Below are positions 18,189-26,337 of a stretch of 64,000 nucleotides of DNA, one piece after another. Source of the stretch: Methylobacterium sp. CB376. GTDB taxonomy: Bacteria; Pseudomonadota; Alphaproteobacteria; Rhizobiales; Beijerinckiaceae. The stretch covers positions 6,140,501 to 6,204,500 of the forward strand of contig NZ_CP121648.1 of the NCBI RefSeq assembly GCF_029714205.1. The letters are read 5' to 3'. Under the pieces are notes generated by a model. That model was not told the origin of the DNA. It saw nothing but the letters and a program-made list of their open reading frames with translations, and searched no databases. Position numbers and translations under genes: made by a program. How positions within the stretch are numbered: position 1 is the first letter of the stretch; each line of letters opens with the position of its first letter.

Positions 18189-19292
18189 CTACTCGTTCCA
18201 GCCAACCGTGGAGCCGACCTGCCACATCTCAGCAGGTACACGTCGGGCATGATGACCACGCGCGCGGGCACGCGCATCGGCAGTGCGGCTCCGTGCAGTC
18301 TTCCCTGCTGACGCTCCGTTCGTGATGGATACCTTGGTGGTACCGGGACCTACAGCTCGGACAAGCGCGAACAGCGCGGCAGCGTTGGCCGGCGCAAGTC
18401 GGACGCATCCGTGCGATGCCGGTCGCCCGAGCTGGCGAGTGGCGGTGCTGGCGTGGATAGCGTGGCCCGCCGCCGTGAAGAAGATGGAGTAGGGCATCGG
18501 AGCGTCATCCCACTCCCTGGAGTAGTGCTCCTTCGCCAGACGCAAGGGGTGGAACGTGCCTGCGGGCGTCTTATACGGCGCTCGGGCAGTTGAGACTGCC
18601 CAGGAATGGCGCAGCTTTCCATCCACCGTCACCCGCATCCGCTGAGAAGCCTTGTCGATCGTGATTAGAACGCGCGGGGGAGACGCAACAGCGAGCCCCG
18701 TGGCATCCCGAGCAGGCGCTGCTGTGGGCTGCGGCTGGGCAGGAGCAGGGACGTCGTGGACAGCGCCCGGTGTCAGAGTTGGCAGGAGTGGAACCCCCGG
18801 TTCACCCGCCTGGATTTGGGAAGTCGTGACAGAGCTGGGGGCGGGCGCTCCGTTGGCCCTGCCTTCTGAGGAGGCCGGCGAATCAGCTGCTTCCGCAGCA
18901 GTCGCGCGAGTTGCCAGAGCCGCGGGTTGGTTAGGCCCGGTCGTTCCGGTTCCGGCGTCACCGGATGCTACTGGCGGCGTAGGAGCGTCGGAAGTGGGTG
19001 CAGGATTCGGCGGAGACCCTGCCTGCTCTGCTGACGTAGCAGGTGAGATGCCACTGATTGCCGAGGCTCTTTGCTCATCAAGCTTCCGCTGCGCAGCCGC
19101 TTTCGCAGCTTGCTCGGCCTTCTCTTTCTGCCTGCGCTCCGCTGTCTCGCGTGCGAGGCGCTTATCCAGTTCGAGGCGATCACGTCTCGCCTCTTCCAAG
19201 ACCTTCAAGGGATCAACGAACTGAGCGGAAGCCGTGTCGATGCCGGCTGTGGCGAGCATGCACGATGCGATCAGCAGCTTGGCAACACGCAT
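18189..19292 (-). CDS. L,D-transpeptidase (YkuD domain) with long proline/alanine-rich linker
   Basis: 367 aa from ATG 19292 (GGAGACGAAGT before it), giving a signal peptide at residues 1-24. A charged coiled-coil-like segment (about 30-80, EARRDRLELDKRLARETAER) is followed by a long Pro/Ala/Thr-rich linker (about 80-200) and then the YkuD catalytic domain (about 215-330), with HAIHASTATRQLGRPASHGC giving the catalytic His and Cys. These enzymes make 3-3 cross-links or attach proteins to peptidoglycan. The linker suggests the catalytic domain reaches across the periplasm. Integrase relics lie on both sides. Confidence 0.9.
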   Translation of the reverse strand: MRVAKLLIASCMLATAGIDTASAQFVDPLKVLEEARRDRLELDKRLARETAERRQKEKAEQAAKAAAQRKLDEQRASAISGISPATSAEQAGSPPNPAPTSDAPTPPVASGDAGTGTTGPNQPAALATRATAAEAADSPASSEGRANGAPAPSSVTTSQIQAGEPGVPLLPTLTPGAVHDVPAPAQPQPTAAPARDATGLAVASPPRVLITIDKASQRMRVTVDGKLRHSWAVSTARAPYKTPAGTFHPLRLAKEHYSREWDDAPMPYSIFFTAAGHAIHASTATRQLGRPASHGCVRLAPANAAALFALVRAVGPGTTKVSITNGASAGKTARSRTADARARARGHHARRVPAEMWQVGSTVGWNE

Positions 19293-19455
19293 ACTTCGTC
19301 TCCGGCCGCGACACCGCCTCAGGGCACCTTCATACAATCGAGCCCAACGGCCAAGGTTCCCCGCTCAGGCTGTGCAGGTGCTGTCGGGGACTGCTGCGTG
19401 AGCGTCGCAACTTCGGGTACACGGCGGCGCGGCGGTTGCGACCGCGGTGCCCACC

Positions 19456-19620
19456 TCAGATCTCGCTCTGCTTCGATAGAACCAGGGCATCATCGACTTC
19501 GATACCGGGACCGCATCGTGCTCTCCAGCTTCGTGTGCCCGCGCAGCAGCTGGCAGGCGCGGATGTGGACTGTTCCGCGGATCGCCGACGTTGCCCGGAC
19601 ATTCATCGAGACGAAGCGGC
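19456..19620 (-). pseudogene. Integrase C-terminal relic (second)
   Basis: On the minus strand IRACQLLRGHTKLESTM and, after a small indel near 19500, GIEVDDALVLSKQSEI to a TGA at 19456-19458. This matches the well-known ending of a tyrosine recombinase family in Rhizobiales (QLLLGHTKLESTVRYLG then EVDDAL). Upstream residues fit only loosely. It is a different family member from the relic at 17937 and in the opposite orientation. Confidence 0.7.
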
Positions 19621-19661
19621 AGGCTGCATGAGGCTGCGCCCGGTATTCGACCCCAAGCGCG

Positions 19662-20420
19662 TCAGAGCTTGACACCCTCCAGGTAGCCGCGGTTCCACGT
19701 CGGACTGATCAGGATCTCGTTGACGCACACGGACGGGGGCAGGCGGGCCACGAACAGGATCGTCTCCGCGAGGTGGTCTGCCTGCAGCATGCGCGCCTTG
19801 TCTTCCGCCGTGACCGGAACGGGACGCTTGTCGAGGATGGGCGTCGCGACCTCGCCGGGACAGATGCAGCAGGATCGGATGCCATGGCCGCACTCCTCCT
19901 GGTTCAAGCTTTCCGAGAGGGCCACGAGACCGTGCTTCGCGGCCGAGTAGGCCGGCCCCGTCAGTTTGGACACGTAGCGTCCGGCCCAGGACGACACTTG
20001 AATGATCAGGCCGTCGCGTTGGGCCCGCATGGTCGGCAGCACGAGGCGCGAGGCATAGAAGGGCCCGTTGAGATCGACCCCGATGACCGTGTCGATGCCA
20101 GCCGGGTCGATCTCGCTCCAACTCCGCTTCGGCACGTTCAGGCCGGCGGAGTTCACCAGGATGTCGCAGCGGCCAAAGTGAGATCGAACCGTCTCCCAGG
20201 CGCGCTCGACCTCGTCGGCCCGGCCCATATCGGCGGGCGCGACGAGCGCCTCACCCCCAGCCTCCCGGACAAGATCGGCCGTCGATTTGAGCGTCTCCCG
20301 GCCGCGCCCCGTCAACGCGAGCCGCACCCCGGCCTTCGCGAGCGCCACCGCGGCGGCCCGGCCGATTCCGGAGCCCGCCCCCGTGACCCAGGCGACCTGC
20401 CCTTCGATATCTCGCGGCAT
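19662..20420 (-). CDS. SDR family NAD(P)-dependent oxidoreductase
   Basis: 252 aa, intact. Classical SDR features: cofactor motif VTGAGSGIGRAAAVALAKAG (residues 12-31), DILVNSAGLNVP, catalytic Ser in IIQVSSWAGRYVSKL and YSAAK at about 158-162, and the PGEVATPIL segment. The C-terminal part, ISPTWNRGYLEGVKL, is a normal ending. Monocistronic, with integrase and element relics on both sides. Substrate unknown. Confidence 0.93.
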   Translation of the reverse strand: MPRDIEGQVAWVTGAGSGIGRAAAVALAKAGVRLALTGRGRETLKSTADLVREAGGEALVAPADMGRADEVERAWETVRSHFGRCDILVNSAGLNVPKRSWSEIDPAGIDTVIGVDLNGPFYASRLVLPTMRAQRDGLIIQVSSWAGRYVSKLTGPAYSAAKHGLVALSESLNQEECGHGIRSCCICPGEVATPILDKRPVPVTAEDKARMLQADHLAETILFVARLPPSVCVNEILISPTWNRGYLEGVKL

Positions 20421-20616
20421 GCTCGGTCTCTCCCATCATCTCGCGGTGTTCGCTTCGTATGGCGATCAGAGTGCTTGCTGGTAGAGCTGCTCCTGAGCCG
20501 TGTGATAAATTTGCTGTCCTTTTTGACCGTGTCCGACGAGCGGTCAATGCCGAGTGTCCGGACGACGTTCGTAACCGGACATTCCCGACCCACACTGCGA
20601 GGGGCCGCTATGGGTC

Positions 20617-20788
20617 GAGGCTGTGTGAAAACGCAAAGGCGGCAGAAGGATCTTCCCTCGATAACCCTGGGCAGCGCCGGAATAGGCACCCAGCTGGCAT
20701 CTCAGCCGCTATCCAGGATGCTCGGATAACGGCTTTGTAGAATATTATTCTACGATTTCGGAGCCCGCCTGAGTTTTCACACAGCCTC
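20617..20788. mobile_element. MITE-like element with 16-bp perfect inverted ends
   Basis: 172 bases bounded by GAGGCTGTGTGAAAAC (20617-20632) and its exact complement GTTTTCACACAGCCTC (20773-20788). Inside, near the right end, is a palindrome with 8-base arms and one central base, GTAGAATA-T-TATTCTAC. No coding capacity. The left end is shared, in decayed form (GGTCGAGGCCGCGTGAGAAC), with the relic near 43300, so this looks like a non-autonomous or internally deleted insertion sequence. Confidence 0.65.
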
Positions 20789-21268
20789 GGTCACAAGCTT
20801 CCGTTGCCGTGTTTGTGAAAGGGGCCTGTCGAGGCTGAGCAGCGTCAGTTCGGATAGCCACCGGGAGATACGAGATCCTCGCCCCAGTCCGTGCCATCTC
20901 CAACCCTTTCTGAACCTCTCTCTGTTTATTCATTATTTCTCGTCAGTCCTCGATCTGGACACCAATTCTGTGCGCAATTTTGCCATCTGGCATTCGCTCT
21001 CCCAGTTCGGCAGCTGCAACGTTGCGCAATCGTGCGGGATCCCCTGCTATTCTCATAGTCCAAGCGCGTAGCGGCACTGTCGTGGCCGAACCTCATGCGT
21101 CGTTCCCTCTTCGGGAAAGGGCTAAGGACGGCCGGTTGGATCTGCGCAATTGGCCGGTGTGAGATTGGTGGTCTTTCGATTTGCAGATTCCAGGTTCGGG
21201 AAGGTGGCGGTTTTTAGCGGCGGACAGGCGCTGCACGTGCCACACCCCACCCGGAGATATTCATATAT

Positions 21269-21340
21269 GTACCGGAAGTGGTACTGGAGATTTCCGGTAC
21301 CGGAAGTGGTGGTACTAGATGTACCGGAACTGGTACTAGA
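21269..21340. repeat. Three tandem units of GTACCGGAAnTGGTACTnGA
   Basis: Units at 21269-21288, 21298-21320 and 21321-21340. The core GTACCGGAA is followed by GTGG or CTGG and TACTGGA or TACTAGA; the middle unit has three extra bases. The array abuts the two-hairpin repeat at 21338. No protein reading is convincing. Confidence 0.7.
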
Positions 21341-21439
21341 GCAGCACCCGATCACGTTGCAATCGGGTGCTGCTCTCGATCTTTGATCTTGCCGCATTTT
21401 CTGCGACGAACCGGCATCCACTTCGTCGGAAAATGCTCT
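21338..21439. repeat. Two-hairpin dispersed repeat, copy C
   Basis: Nearly identical to the copy at 58213-58315. First hairpin AGAGCAGCACCCGAT ... ATCGGGTGCTGCTCT (15-bp arms around CACGTTGCA), second hairpin GCATTTTC ... GAAAATGC with inner CGACGAA/TTCGTCG arms. Confidence 0.92.
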
Positions 21440-21451
21440 TAGGGCAAATCG

Positions 21452-22006
21452 TCAGGCGGCGGTCGGAACGGGGTTGAGCCTGTTGCGGCGAGCCGGCCGG
21501 ATGGAGGCGCTCTCCTCGACCCGCTGCCGTGCGTTCTTCGCGGCTTGCTCCGCCTCCTCAAGGCTGCCGAACCGCTTCCAGTCGTTGCTCGGGGGGCGCC
21601 CGTCGACCATCCCGAACCAGGTCAGGCCGAACAGAGCAGCCCGGCCTTTGAACGCGCCCCAGGCACGCTGTCCCTCACGCACGCGCCGGATGAGCCCGAG
21701 GGCGATCGCTTCTTCGATGGCCGGCAGGACGGAGTTCGCCCGAACGCCATGCCGCTTGGAGTCGTCGTGCGTGACCGCCAAAGCGCCGTTCGTGAGCCCT
21801 CCGTGTCCGATGTGCTCCAGGAGGATCCTGTCGACCACCCGGCGGCAGTTGATCGATTGAGCCCGCCAGGCGTGGCTGTCGAGGAGGTCCCGACCCAGTG
21901 AGGTCCAGTGCCCCTCCCAGACTGCAGGTCCCTGGCGGGGATCGGTCTGGACGATCGAGCGGCCCGTCTTGTCCGCCTTGGCCGGCGCTGCGGGGCGCGA
22001 GTGCAA
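21452..22006 (-). CDS. Hypothetical protein, possible winged-helix
   Basis: 184 aa. Not recognised by function. The middle (about residues 55-125: RRVVDRILLEHIGHGGLTNG through SVLPAIEEAIALGLIRRVRE) reads like a winged helix-turn-helix of the type found in phage or plasmid replication and regulatory proteins, followed by an aromatic strand, AALFGLTWFGMVDGRP. The basic, proline-rich N-terminus may be over-extended; ATGs further in are possible. The gene sits where a truncated hydrolase frame ends, suggesting it arrived with the accessory DNA. Confidence 0.55.
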   Translation of the reverse strand: MHSRPAAPAKADKTGRSIVQTDPRQGPAVWEGHWTSLGRDLLDSHAWRAQSINCRRVVDRILLEHIGHGGLTNGALAVTHDDSKRHGVRANSVLPAIEEAIALGLIRRVREGQRAWGAFKGRAALFGLTWFGMVDGRPPSNDWKRFGSLEEAEQAAKNARQRVEESASIRPARRNRLNPVPTAA

Positions 22007-22232
22007 TGTCGGCGATGACGGCGTTGTGGGGATCGCCCGGATCGAGGGCGATGGTCGCCCGCCCGGTGATCTTCACCGCCGTGCCGCGCTCACCGAAGCT
22101 GCGCCCTTGGAGCGCCGGCCGCTCCACCGCAATGGCCTCGAACCGTGTCACCTCGGCCTTGACCGGCTCGGCCGGCAGGCTGCCCCCGATCAGCACCGGG
22201 GCAGCGGCCGCTCTCGCTCTCGTCATGCTCAA
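21990..22232 (-). pseudogene. N-terminal fragment of an alpha/beta-hydrolase domain protein (Abhydrolase_10-like)
   Basis: The first 81 codons read VTRFEAIAVERPALQGRSFG ... TGRATIALDPGDPHNAVIAD ... IALAPR, which matches the start of large secreted-type hydrolases with the Abhydrolase_10 domain. The similarity stops at about 21990, where the sequence passes into that of the neighbouring hypothetical gene. No catalytic part is present. Confidence 0.6.
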
Positions 22233-22392
22233 TCCCGCCGGACCTCGTCGAAGGCGCCGCGCCGCGTCCGGCCAGGGCAGCTGCGCGATCCCCGCCAGCC
22301 ACGCGCCAGCGATGGACCGAGGCGGCGTCCGCGGCCGACGCAGCTCCCCTCGCCGCCTCGTCGTTCCAGCCGGCAGGCGCCGGTGCTGCGCC

Positions 22393-23880
22393 CTATTCGA
22401 GGACCGGGCCGGCCGCTACCTGCCGCGAGGCGGCTTGGGCGACGGCCTCGGCCCGATGGAGCCGCGCGGCGTCCGGCGCCGGTCCGCCGTCCCGGCCGAG
22501 GATGCCGGGCGTGAACCGGCCGAGCCCGGGCTCGCCGACGATGCGGGCCTCCTCCATCACCACTTGCCCACGGACGATCGTGGCGACCGGCATGCCGCGG
22601 ACCCGCATCCCCTCCCAGGAGGTGTGGCCCGCGCGGCTGTGCATGTCCTCCTTGCGCAAGACCGTCTCCCGGGCGAGGTCGACGATCGTGATGTCGGCGT
22701 CGGCACCGAGTTCGAGCGCGCCCTTGCGCGGGTAGAGGCCGAAGCGCTGGGCGGGCTGGAGGGCGCAGAACCGCGCGATGTCCTGGAGCGTCATCCGCCC
22801 CTCGTTCACCGCGTTGAGCATCAGCGGCACGAATTCCTGGGCACCCGTGATCCCGAGCGGGACGGAGAAATTGTCCTCCCAGCCGGGCTCGACGTCCTCG
22901 ACGGAGTGGGGCGCGTGCTCGCCGACCAGCATGTCGGCGACGCCGTCCCTGAGACTGGTCCAGCCCGCCTCCGGGCTGTGCGCCCAGAGATACGCGAAGG
23001 GGCCGACCCGCTCCGCCTGCTCGCGCGACATGAACAAGGAGGCGGCCTCAAGCTCCGCGGTGACGTCCTGCTTCAGGTCGAACTTGGCATGCCGGAGCAT
23101 CTCGTACGCGCCGACCGGCATAACCCCCAGGTGAAGCACGTGCAGGCGCAGCTTGGTCAGGCGCGCGTAGTAGAGCGAGCTGGCGAGACCGGCGACCATG
23201 CCGTGTCCGTACATGTAGCCGCGCTCGTAGCACTCCATGTAGTATTTGTTCTCAACCTTTCCAGGATTGATGTAATCCCGAAACGTCAGGCGCTTGCACC
23301 ATTCCGTATCGTCGTGGTGCACCGAGCCGACGAGGCCGGTCTCGGCGATCGCCTCGTAGAGTTCGTAGAGGATGCCGTGATCGACCACCCCGAGTTCGGT
23401 GATGTAGGGGTAGACCTCCTTGACGTGCCGCGTGTTGAAGATCTTGATACCGATCGCCCCCGCCTTGCCGAGGTCGAGGCACGTCTTCGGGTAGAGGCCG
23501 CCGCCGTAGATCGCGTAATCGACGTGGGCTTTGGGAGCGATCGCCGCTTTCTTCATCTCGAAGGTTTCGAGCGTGGTGGGATGCGGGGTGTTGTTGGTCA
23601 TGTCGATGCAGAAGGCGATGCCGCCCGCCGCGGCCGCCCTGCTGCCGCTCTCGAAATCCTCCTTGTAGGTGTGGCCCGGCTCCCGGAAATGGCAGTGCAC
23701 GTGCCACAGGCCCGGCAGGACGTGCCGGCCGCGCGCGTCGATGGTCCGGACGGCCGGCAGGTCGACGCCTGGCGCCACGATCGCGGCGATCCGCCCGTCC
23801 ACGACCGCGATGGAGCCTCGGTACTCACCGTGCGCGGTCACGACGGTGCCATTGGTGACGAAGAGATCGAACGGCTTCAT
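22393..23880 (-). CDS. Dihydropyrimidinase/dihydroorotase-like cyclic amidohydrolase
   Basis: 495 aa from ATG 23880. Metal-dependent amidohydrolase fold: HVHCHFREPGH near residue 60 supplies the HxH pair; AIGIKIFN near 145 supplies the lysine that is usually carbamylated; GSVHHDDTEW and LRLHVLHLG supply later histidines. The next conserved site, normally TDHAPH or SDHAPH, reads VGEHAPHS, so the usual aspartate is glutamate. The family opens cyclic amides (hydantoins, dihydropyrimidines, allantoin, dihydroorotate). It lies 23 bases after livF-like and is the last gene of the importer operon, so the imported compound is probably its substrate. Confidence 0.88.
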   Translation of the reverse strand: MKPFDLFVTNGTVVTAHGEYRGSIAVVDGRIAAIVAPGVDLPAVRTIDARGRHVLPGLWHVHCHFREPGHTYKEDFESGSRAAAAGGIAFCIDMTNNTPHPTTLETFEMKKAAIAPKAHVDYAIYGGGLYPKTCLDLGKAGAIGIKIFNTRHVKEVYPYITELGVVDHGILYELYEAIAETGLVGSVHHDDTEWCKRLTFRDYINPGKVENKYYMECYERGYMYGHGMVAGLASSLYYARLTKLRLHVLHLGVMPVGAYEMLRHAKFDLKQDVTAELEAASLFMSREQAERVGPFAYLWAHSPEAGWTSLRDGVADMLVGEHAPHSVEDVEPGWEDNFSVPLGITGAQEFVPLMLNAVNEGRMTLQDIARFCALQPAQRFGLYPRKGALELGADADITIVDLARETVLRKEDMHSRAGHTSWEGMRVRGMPVATIVRGQVVMEEARIVGEPGLGRFTPGILGRDGGPAPDAARLHRAEAVAQAASRQVAAGPVLE

Positions 23881-23903
23881 GGCGGACCTTGAACAGGGCA
23901 GGG

Positions 23904-24623
23904 TCAGGCCGCGACGCCCATATAGGCTTCGCGGATCTTCGGATCGTCGATCAGGGTGGCGGACGGCCCGTCGAGGACGACGCGCCCGGTGTCGAGCACG
24001 GTCGCGTGGGAGGCGATCTCCAGCGCCAGTTCCACGTCCTGCTCGACGAGCAGCATCGTGACGCCTTCCGCTTCGTTCACGCTGCGCAACGCCGCGGCGA
24101 TGCGGTCGACGACGACGGGGGCGAGGCCGAGCGACATCTCGTCGATGAGGAGCAGCCGCGGGCGGGCCATCAGCGCGCGCCCCACCGCACACATCTGCTG
24201 CTGACCGCCCGACATCGTGCCGGCGATCTGGCCCGCGAGCGGCGCGAGTTCCGGGAACAGGGCGAAGACCCGGCCGAGGTCGCGGGTCACGGCGGTCCGG
24301 TCGGCCCGCATGTGGGCGCCGAGCATGAGGTTCTCGGTCACCGAGAGGCCGGCGAACAGGCGCCGCCCCTCGGGGACGAGCGCGATCCCGCGGCGAACCC
24401 GCGACTCCGCCGGGACGCGCGCCAGATCCTCGCCCGCGAACACGACGCGGCCGGCGCTCGGCTGCGCCAGTCCGGCGATGGCCCGCATGAGCGTGGTCTT
24501 GCCGGCGCCGTTGGCCCCGACCAGCGCGGAGATCCGGCCCTCCTCGACCGCCAGGTCGACGGACCACAGGACCTGGCTGTCGCCGTAGCGCAGGTCGAGG
24601 CTCTCGACGCGAAGGAGGCTCAT
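23904..24623 (-). CDS. Branched-chain amino acid-type ABC transporter ATPase (LivF-like)
   Basis: 239 aa, standard LivF length. Walker A GANGAGKTTLMRA (about 36-48), signature MSGGQQQMCAVGRALMARPR (about 137-156), Walker B LLLIDEMSLGLAP, and a switch histidine region. The start ATG overlaps the stop of the LivG-like gene (ATGA). With the LivG, LivM, LivH and solute-binding genes it forms a complete high-affinity importer at the inner membrane. Because an amidohydrolase follows, the cargo is likely a cyclic amide or ureide rather than leucine. Confidence 0.95.
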   Translation of the reverse strand: MSLLRVESLDLRYGDSQVLWSVDLAVEEGRISALVGANGAGKTTLMRAIAGLAQPSAGRVVFAGEDLARVPAESRVRRGIALVPEGRRLFAGLSVTENLMLGAHMRADRTAVTRDLGRVFALFPELAPLAGQIAGTMSGGQQQMCAVGRALMARPRLLLIDEMSLGLAPVVVDRIAAALRSVNEAEGVTMLLVEQDVELALEIASHATVLDTGRVVLDGPSATLIDDPKIREAYMGVAA

Positions 24624-25381
24624 GCGGCGGCTCCCCGGGCAGCGTGTCGCTTGGCGTAGCGGTCGCCCAGATAGGCGCTGACCACCTTGGCGTCGGACAG
24701 GACCGCGTCGGGCGGGCCGTCCGCGATCTTCTCGCCGAACTGCAGGACGACGACCCGGTGGCAGACCGCCGTGATCGCCTTCATCACGTGCTCCACCACG
24801 ATGATGGTCAGCCCGGTGCGGTTGATGGCGTGGATCAGCGCGATGATGCGTTCGATCTCGGCATGGTTGAGCCCGGCCATCACCTCGTCGAGGAGGAGGA
24901 GGCGCGGGCGGGTCGCGAGCGCCCGGGCGACCTCGAGGCGCTTGCGCTCGGACAGCGTCAGCTGGCTCGGGAGGAAGTCCCGCTTGCCCGCGATCCCGAC
25001 CTGCTCCAGGGCCTCCGCGCAGGCCTCCGCCACCGCGGCGGCCGAGCGTCCCGCGTTGCAGAACATGGCGCCCACCGCGACGTTCTGCGCGACCGTGAGT
25101 TTGCGGAACGGCTGCACGATCTGGAACGTGCGCGCGACGCCGCCGCGCGCGATGGCGTGCGCCTTGCGCCCGGTGATCGTCTCGCCGTCGAAGGTGACGC
25201 GGCCGGCCGCGGGCTTGACCAGGCTCGACACGACGTTGAGGAGCGTGGTCTTGCCGGCCCCGTTCGGCCCGATCAGACCCAGCACCTCCCCGGGCGCGAC
25301 GTCGAAGCTCACGTCCTTGATCGCCTGGACGCCGCCGAAGCGGACGCCGATCCCCTCGATGGTGAGCAGCGGCTCGGTCAT
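24620..25381 (-). CDS. Branched-chain amino acid-type ABC transporter ATPase (LivG-like)
   Basis: 253 aa. Walker A GPNGAGKTTLLNV (about 37-49), signature LTLSERKRLEVARALATRPR (about 140-159), Walker B LLLLDEVMAGLNHAE; the LSERKRLE variant of the signature is the one normal for LivG. It is followed by LivF with a 4-base overlap and preceded by LivM with one base between the genes. Works with LivF to power the LivH/LivM permease pair. Confidence 0.95.
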   Translation of the reverse strand: MTEPLLTIEGIGVRFGGVQAIKDVSFDVAPGEVLGLIGPNGAGKTTLLNVVSSLVKPAAGRVTFDGETITGRKAHAIARGGVARTFQIVQPFRKLTVAQNVAVGAMFCNAGRSAAAVAEACAEALEQVGIAGKRDFLPSQLTLSERKRLEVARALATRPRLLLLDEVMAGLNHAEIERIIALIHAINRTGLTIIVVEHVMKAITAVCHRVVVLQFGEKIADGPPDAVLSDAKVVSAYLGDRYAKRHAARGAAA

Positions 25382-25382
25382 G

Positions 25383-26336
25383 TCACGCCTCCGCGGGCCG
25401 GCGGCCGCGCCGCGCGGGCGGGCGCAGCCGCGACAGGCTGTCGAGCAGGCCCCGCGGCACCATCAGCACCACGGCCATCACGAGGGCCCCGAGCAGCAGG
25501 TTGTGGATGCCGGAGAAGTGGCTCCAGATCGCGTCGCCCACGAGCTGGAACAGGGCGGCCCCGATCACCGGGCCGATCACCGTGCCCATGCCGCCGAGCA
25601 GCATCATGATGTAGCCGCGCACCGAGATGGAGACGTCGAAGGCCGTCCCGACCTCGATGAAGGTGAGCCAGTAGGCCCACAGGCCGCCGACCGCCCCGGT
25701 CATCGCGGCGCTGATCATCCAGGCCAGGATCTTGGCCCGCACGGTGTCGACCCCCATCACCTCCGCGCCGTCCTCGCTGTCGCGCAGCGCCCGCAGCGCG
25801 TAGCCGAGCCGGCTCCGCGACAGCCAGAACACCACCCCGGTCGCGAGGACGAGCGCCGCCAGCATGGCGAAGTAGATGATGCGGTAGAGCGTGGTCGGGG
25901 GAAGCGCGGAGAACGGCAGGGGCAGCCCCTGCGCGCCGCCCGTCACGCCGCCGATGTTGATGATCGCCTCCGTGGCGGCGGCGTTCAGCGCCACGGTCGC
26001 GATGGCGAAGTAGTGCCCGCGCAGGCGCAGGAGCGGCCAGCCGAGGATCGCCGCGACCAGGGTCGCGACCAGGACGGCGACCGGGACCGCGATCCAGACC
26101 GGCAGGCCGAGCGTCATCCCGACCCCCGCGGCGTAGGCCCCGATGCCGAAGAAGACCGAGTTGCCGAAGGCGTGATAGCCCGCGAACCCGACGATCACGT
26201 TCAGGCCCTGCGCGACCACGCCGAACATGAACACGGTCGTGAGGACGCGCAGCCAGTAATTGCCGACGAAGGCCGGGGCCGCCAGGGCCGCGGCGAGCAG
26301 GACGGCCGCGAGGACGAGTTGCCGCGTGTCGCTCAC
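25383..26336 (-). CDS. Branched-chain amino acid-type ABC transporter permease (LivM-like)
   Basis: 317 aa, GTG start at 26336 one base after the LivH stop. About nine to ten membrane segments, with the BPD_transp_2 core (VGFAGYHAFGNSVFFGIGAY near 50-70) and the ATPase-coupling loop SEDGAEVMGVDTVRAKILAW near 185-205. Ends with a basic arginine-rich tail. Partner of the LivH-like subunit. Confidence 0.94.
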   Translation of the reverse strand: MSDTRQLVLAAVLLAAALAAPAFVGNYWLRVLTTVFMFGVVAQGLNVIVGFAGYHAFGNSVFFGIGAYAAGVGMTLGLPVWIAVPVAVLVATLVAAILGWPLLRLRGHYFAIATVALNAAATEAIINIGGVTGGAQGLPLPFSALPPTTLYRIIYFAMLAALVLATGVVFWLSRSRLGYALRALRDSEDGAEVMGVDTVRAKILAWMISAAMTGAVGGLWAYWLTFIEVGTAFDVSISVRGYIMMLLGGMGTVIGPVIGAALFQLVGDAIWSHFSGIHNLLLGALVMAVVLMVPRGLLDSLSRLRPPARRGRRPAEA

Positions 26337-26337
26337 C

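Larger units (their letters stand above)
20421..21451. other. Gene-free mosaic of mobile-element remains
   Basis: About 1 kb with no gene I can support. From left to right: a relic of the GGACATTCCC motif (20550-20616), an inverted-repeat element (20617-20788), unassigned sequence, a run of GTACCGGAA repeats (21269-21340) and an intact two-hairpin repeat (21338-21439). Confidence 0.65.

Noticed and set aside
21269..21340. Possible CRISPR array
   Set aside because: Units are about 20-23 bases with no spacers of constant length between them, and no cas genes are in the window.
22090..22392. Continuation of the Abhydrolase_10 fragment upstream of 22232
   Set aside because: No frame upstream resembles the family or a signal peptide, so only 21990-22232 is claimed.
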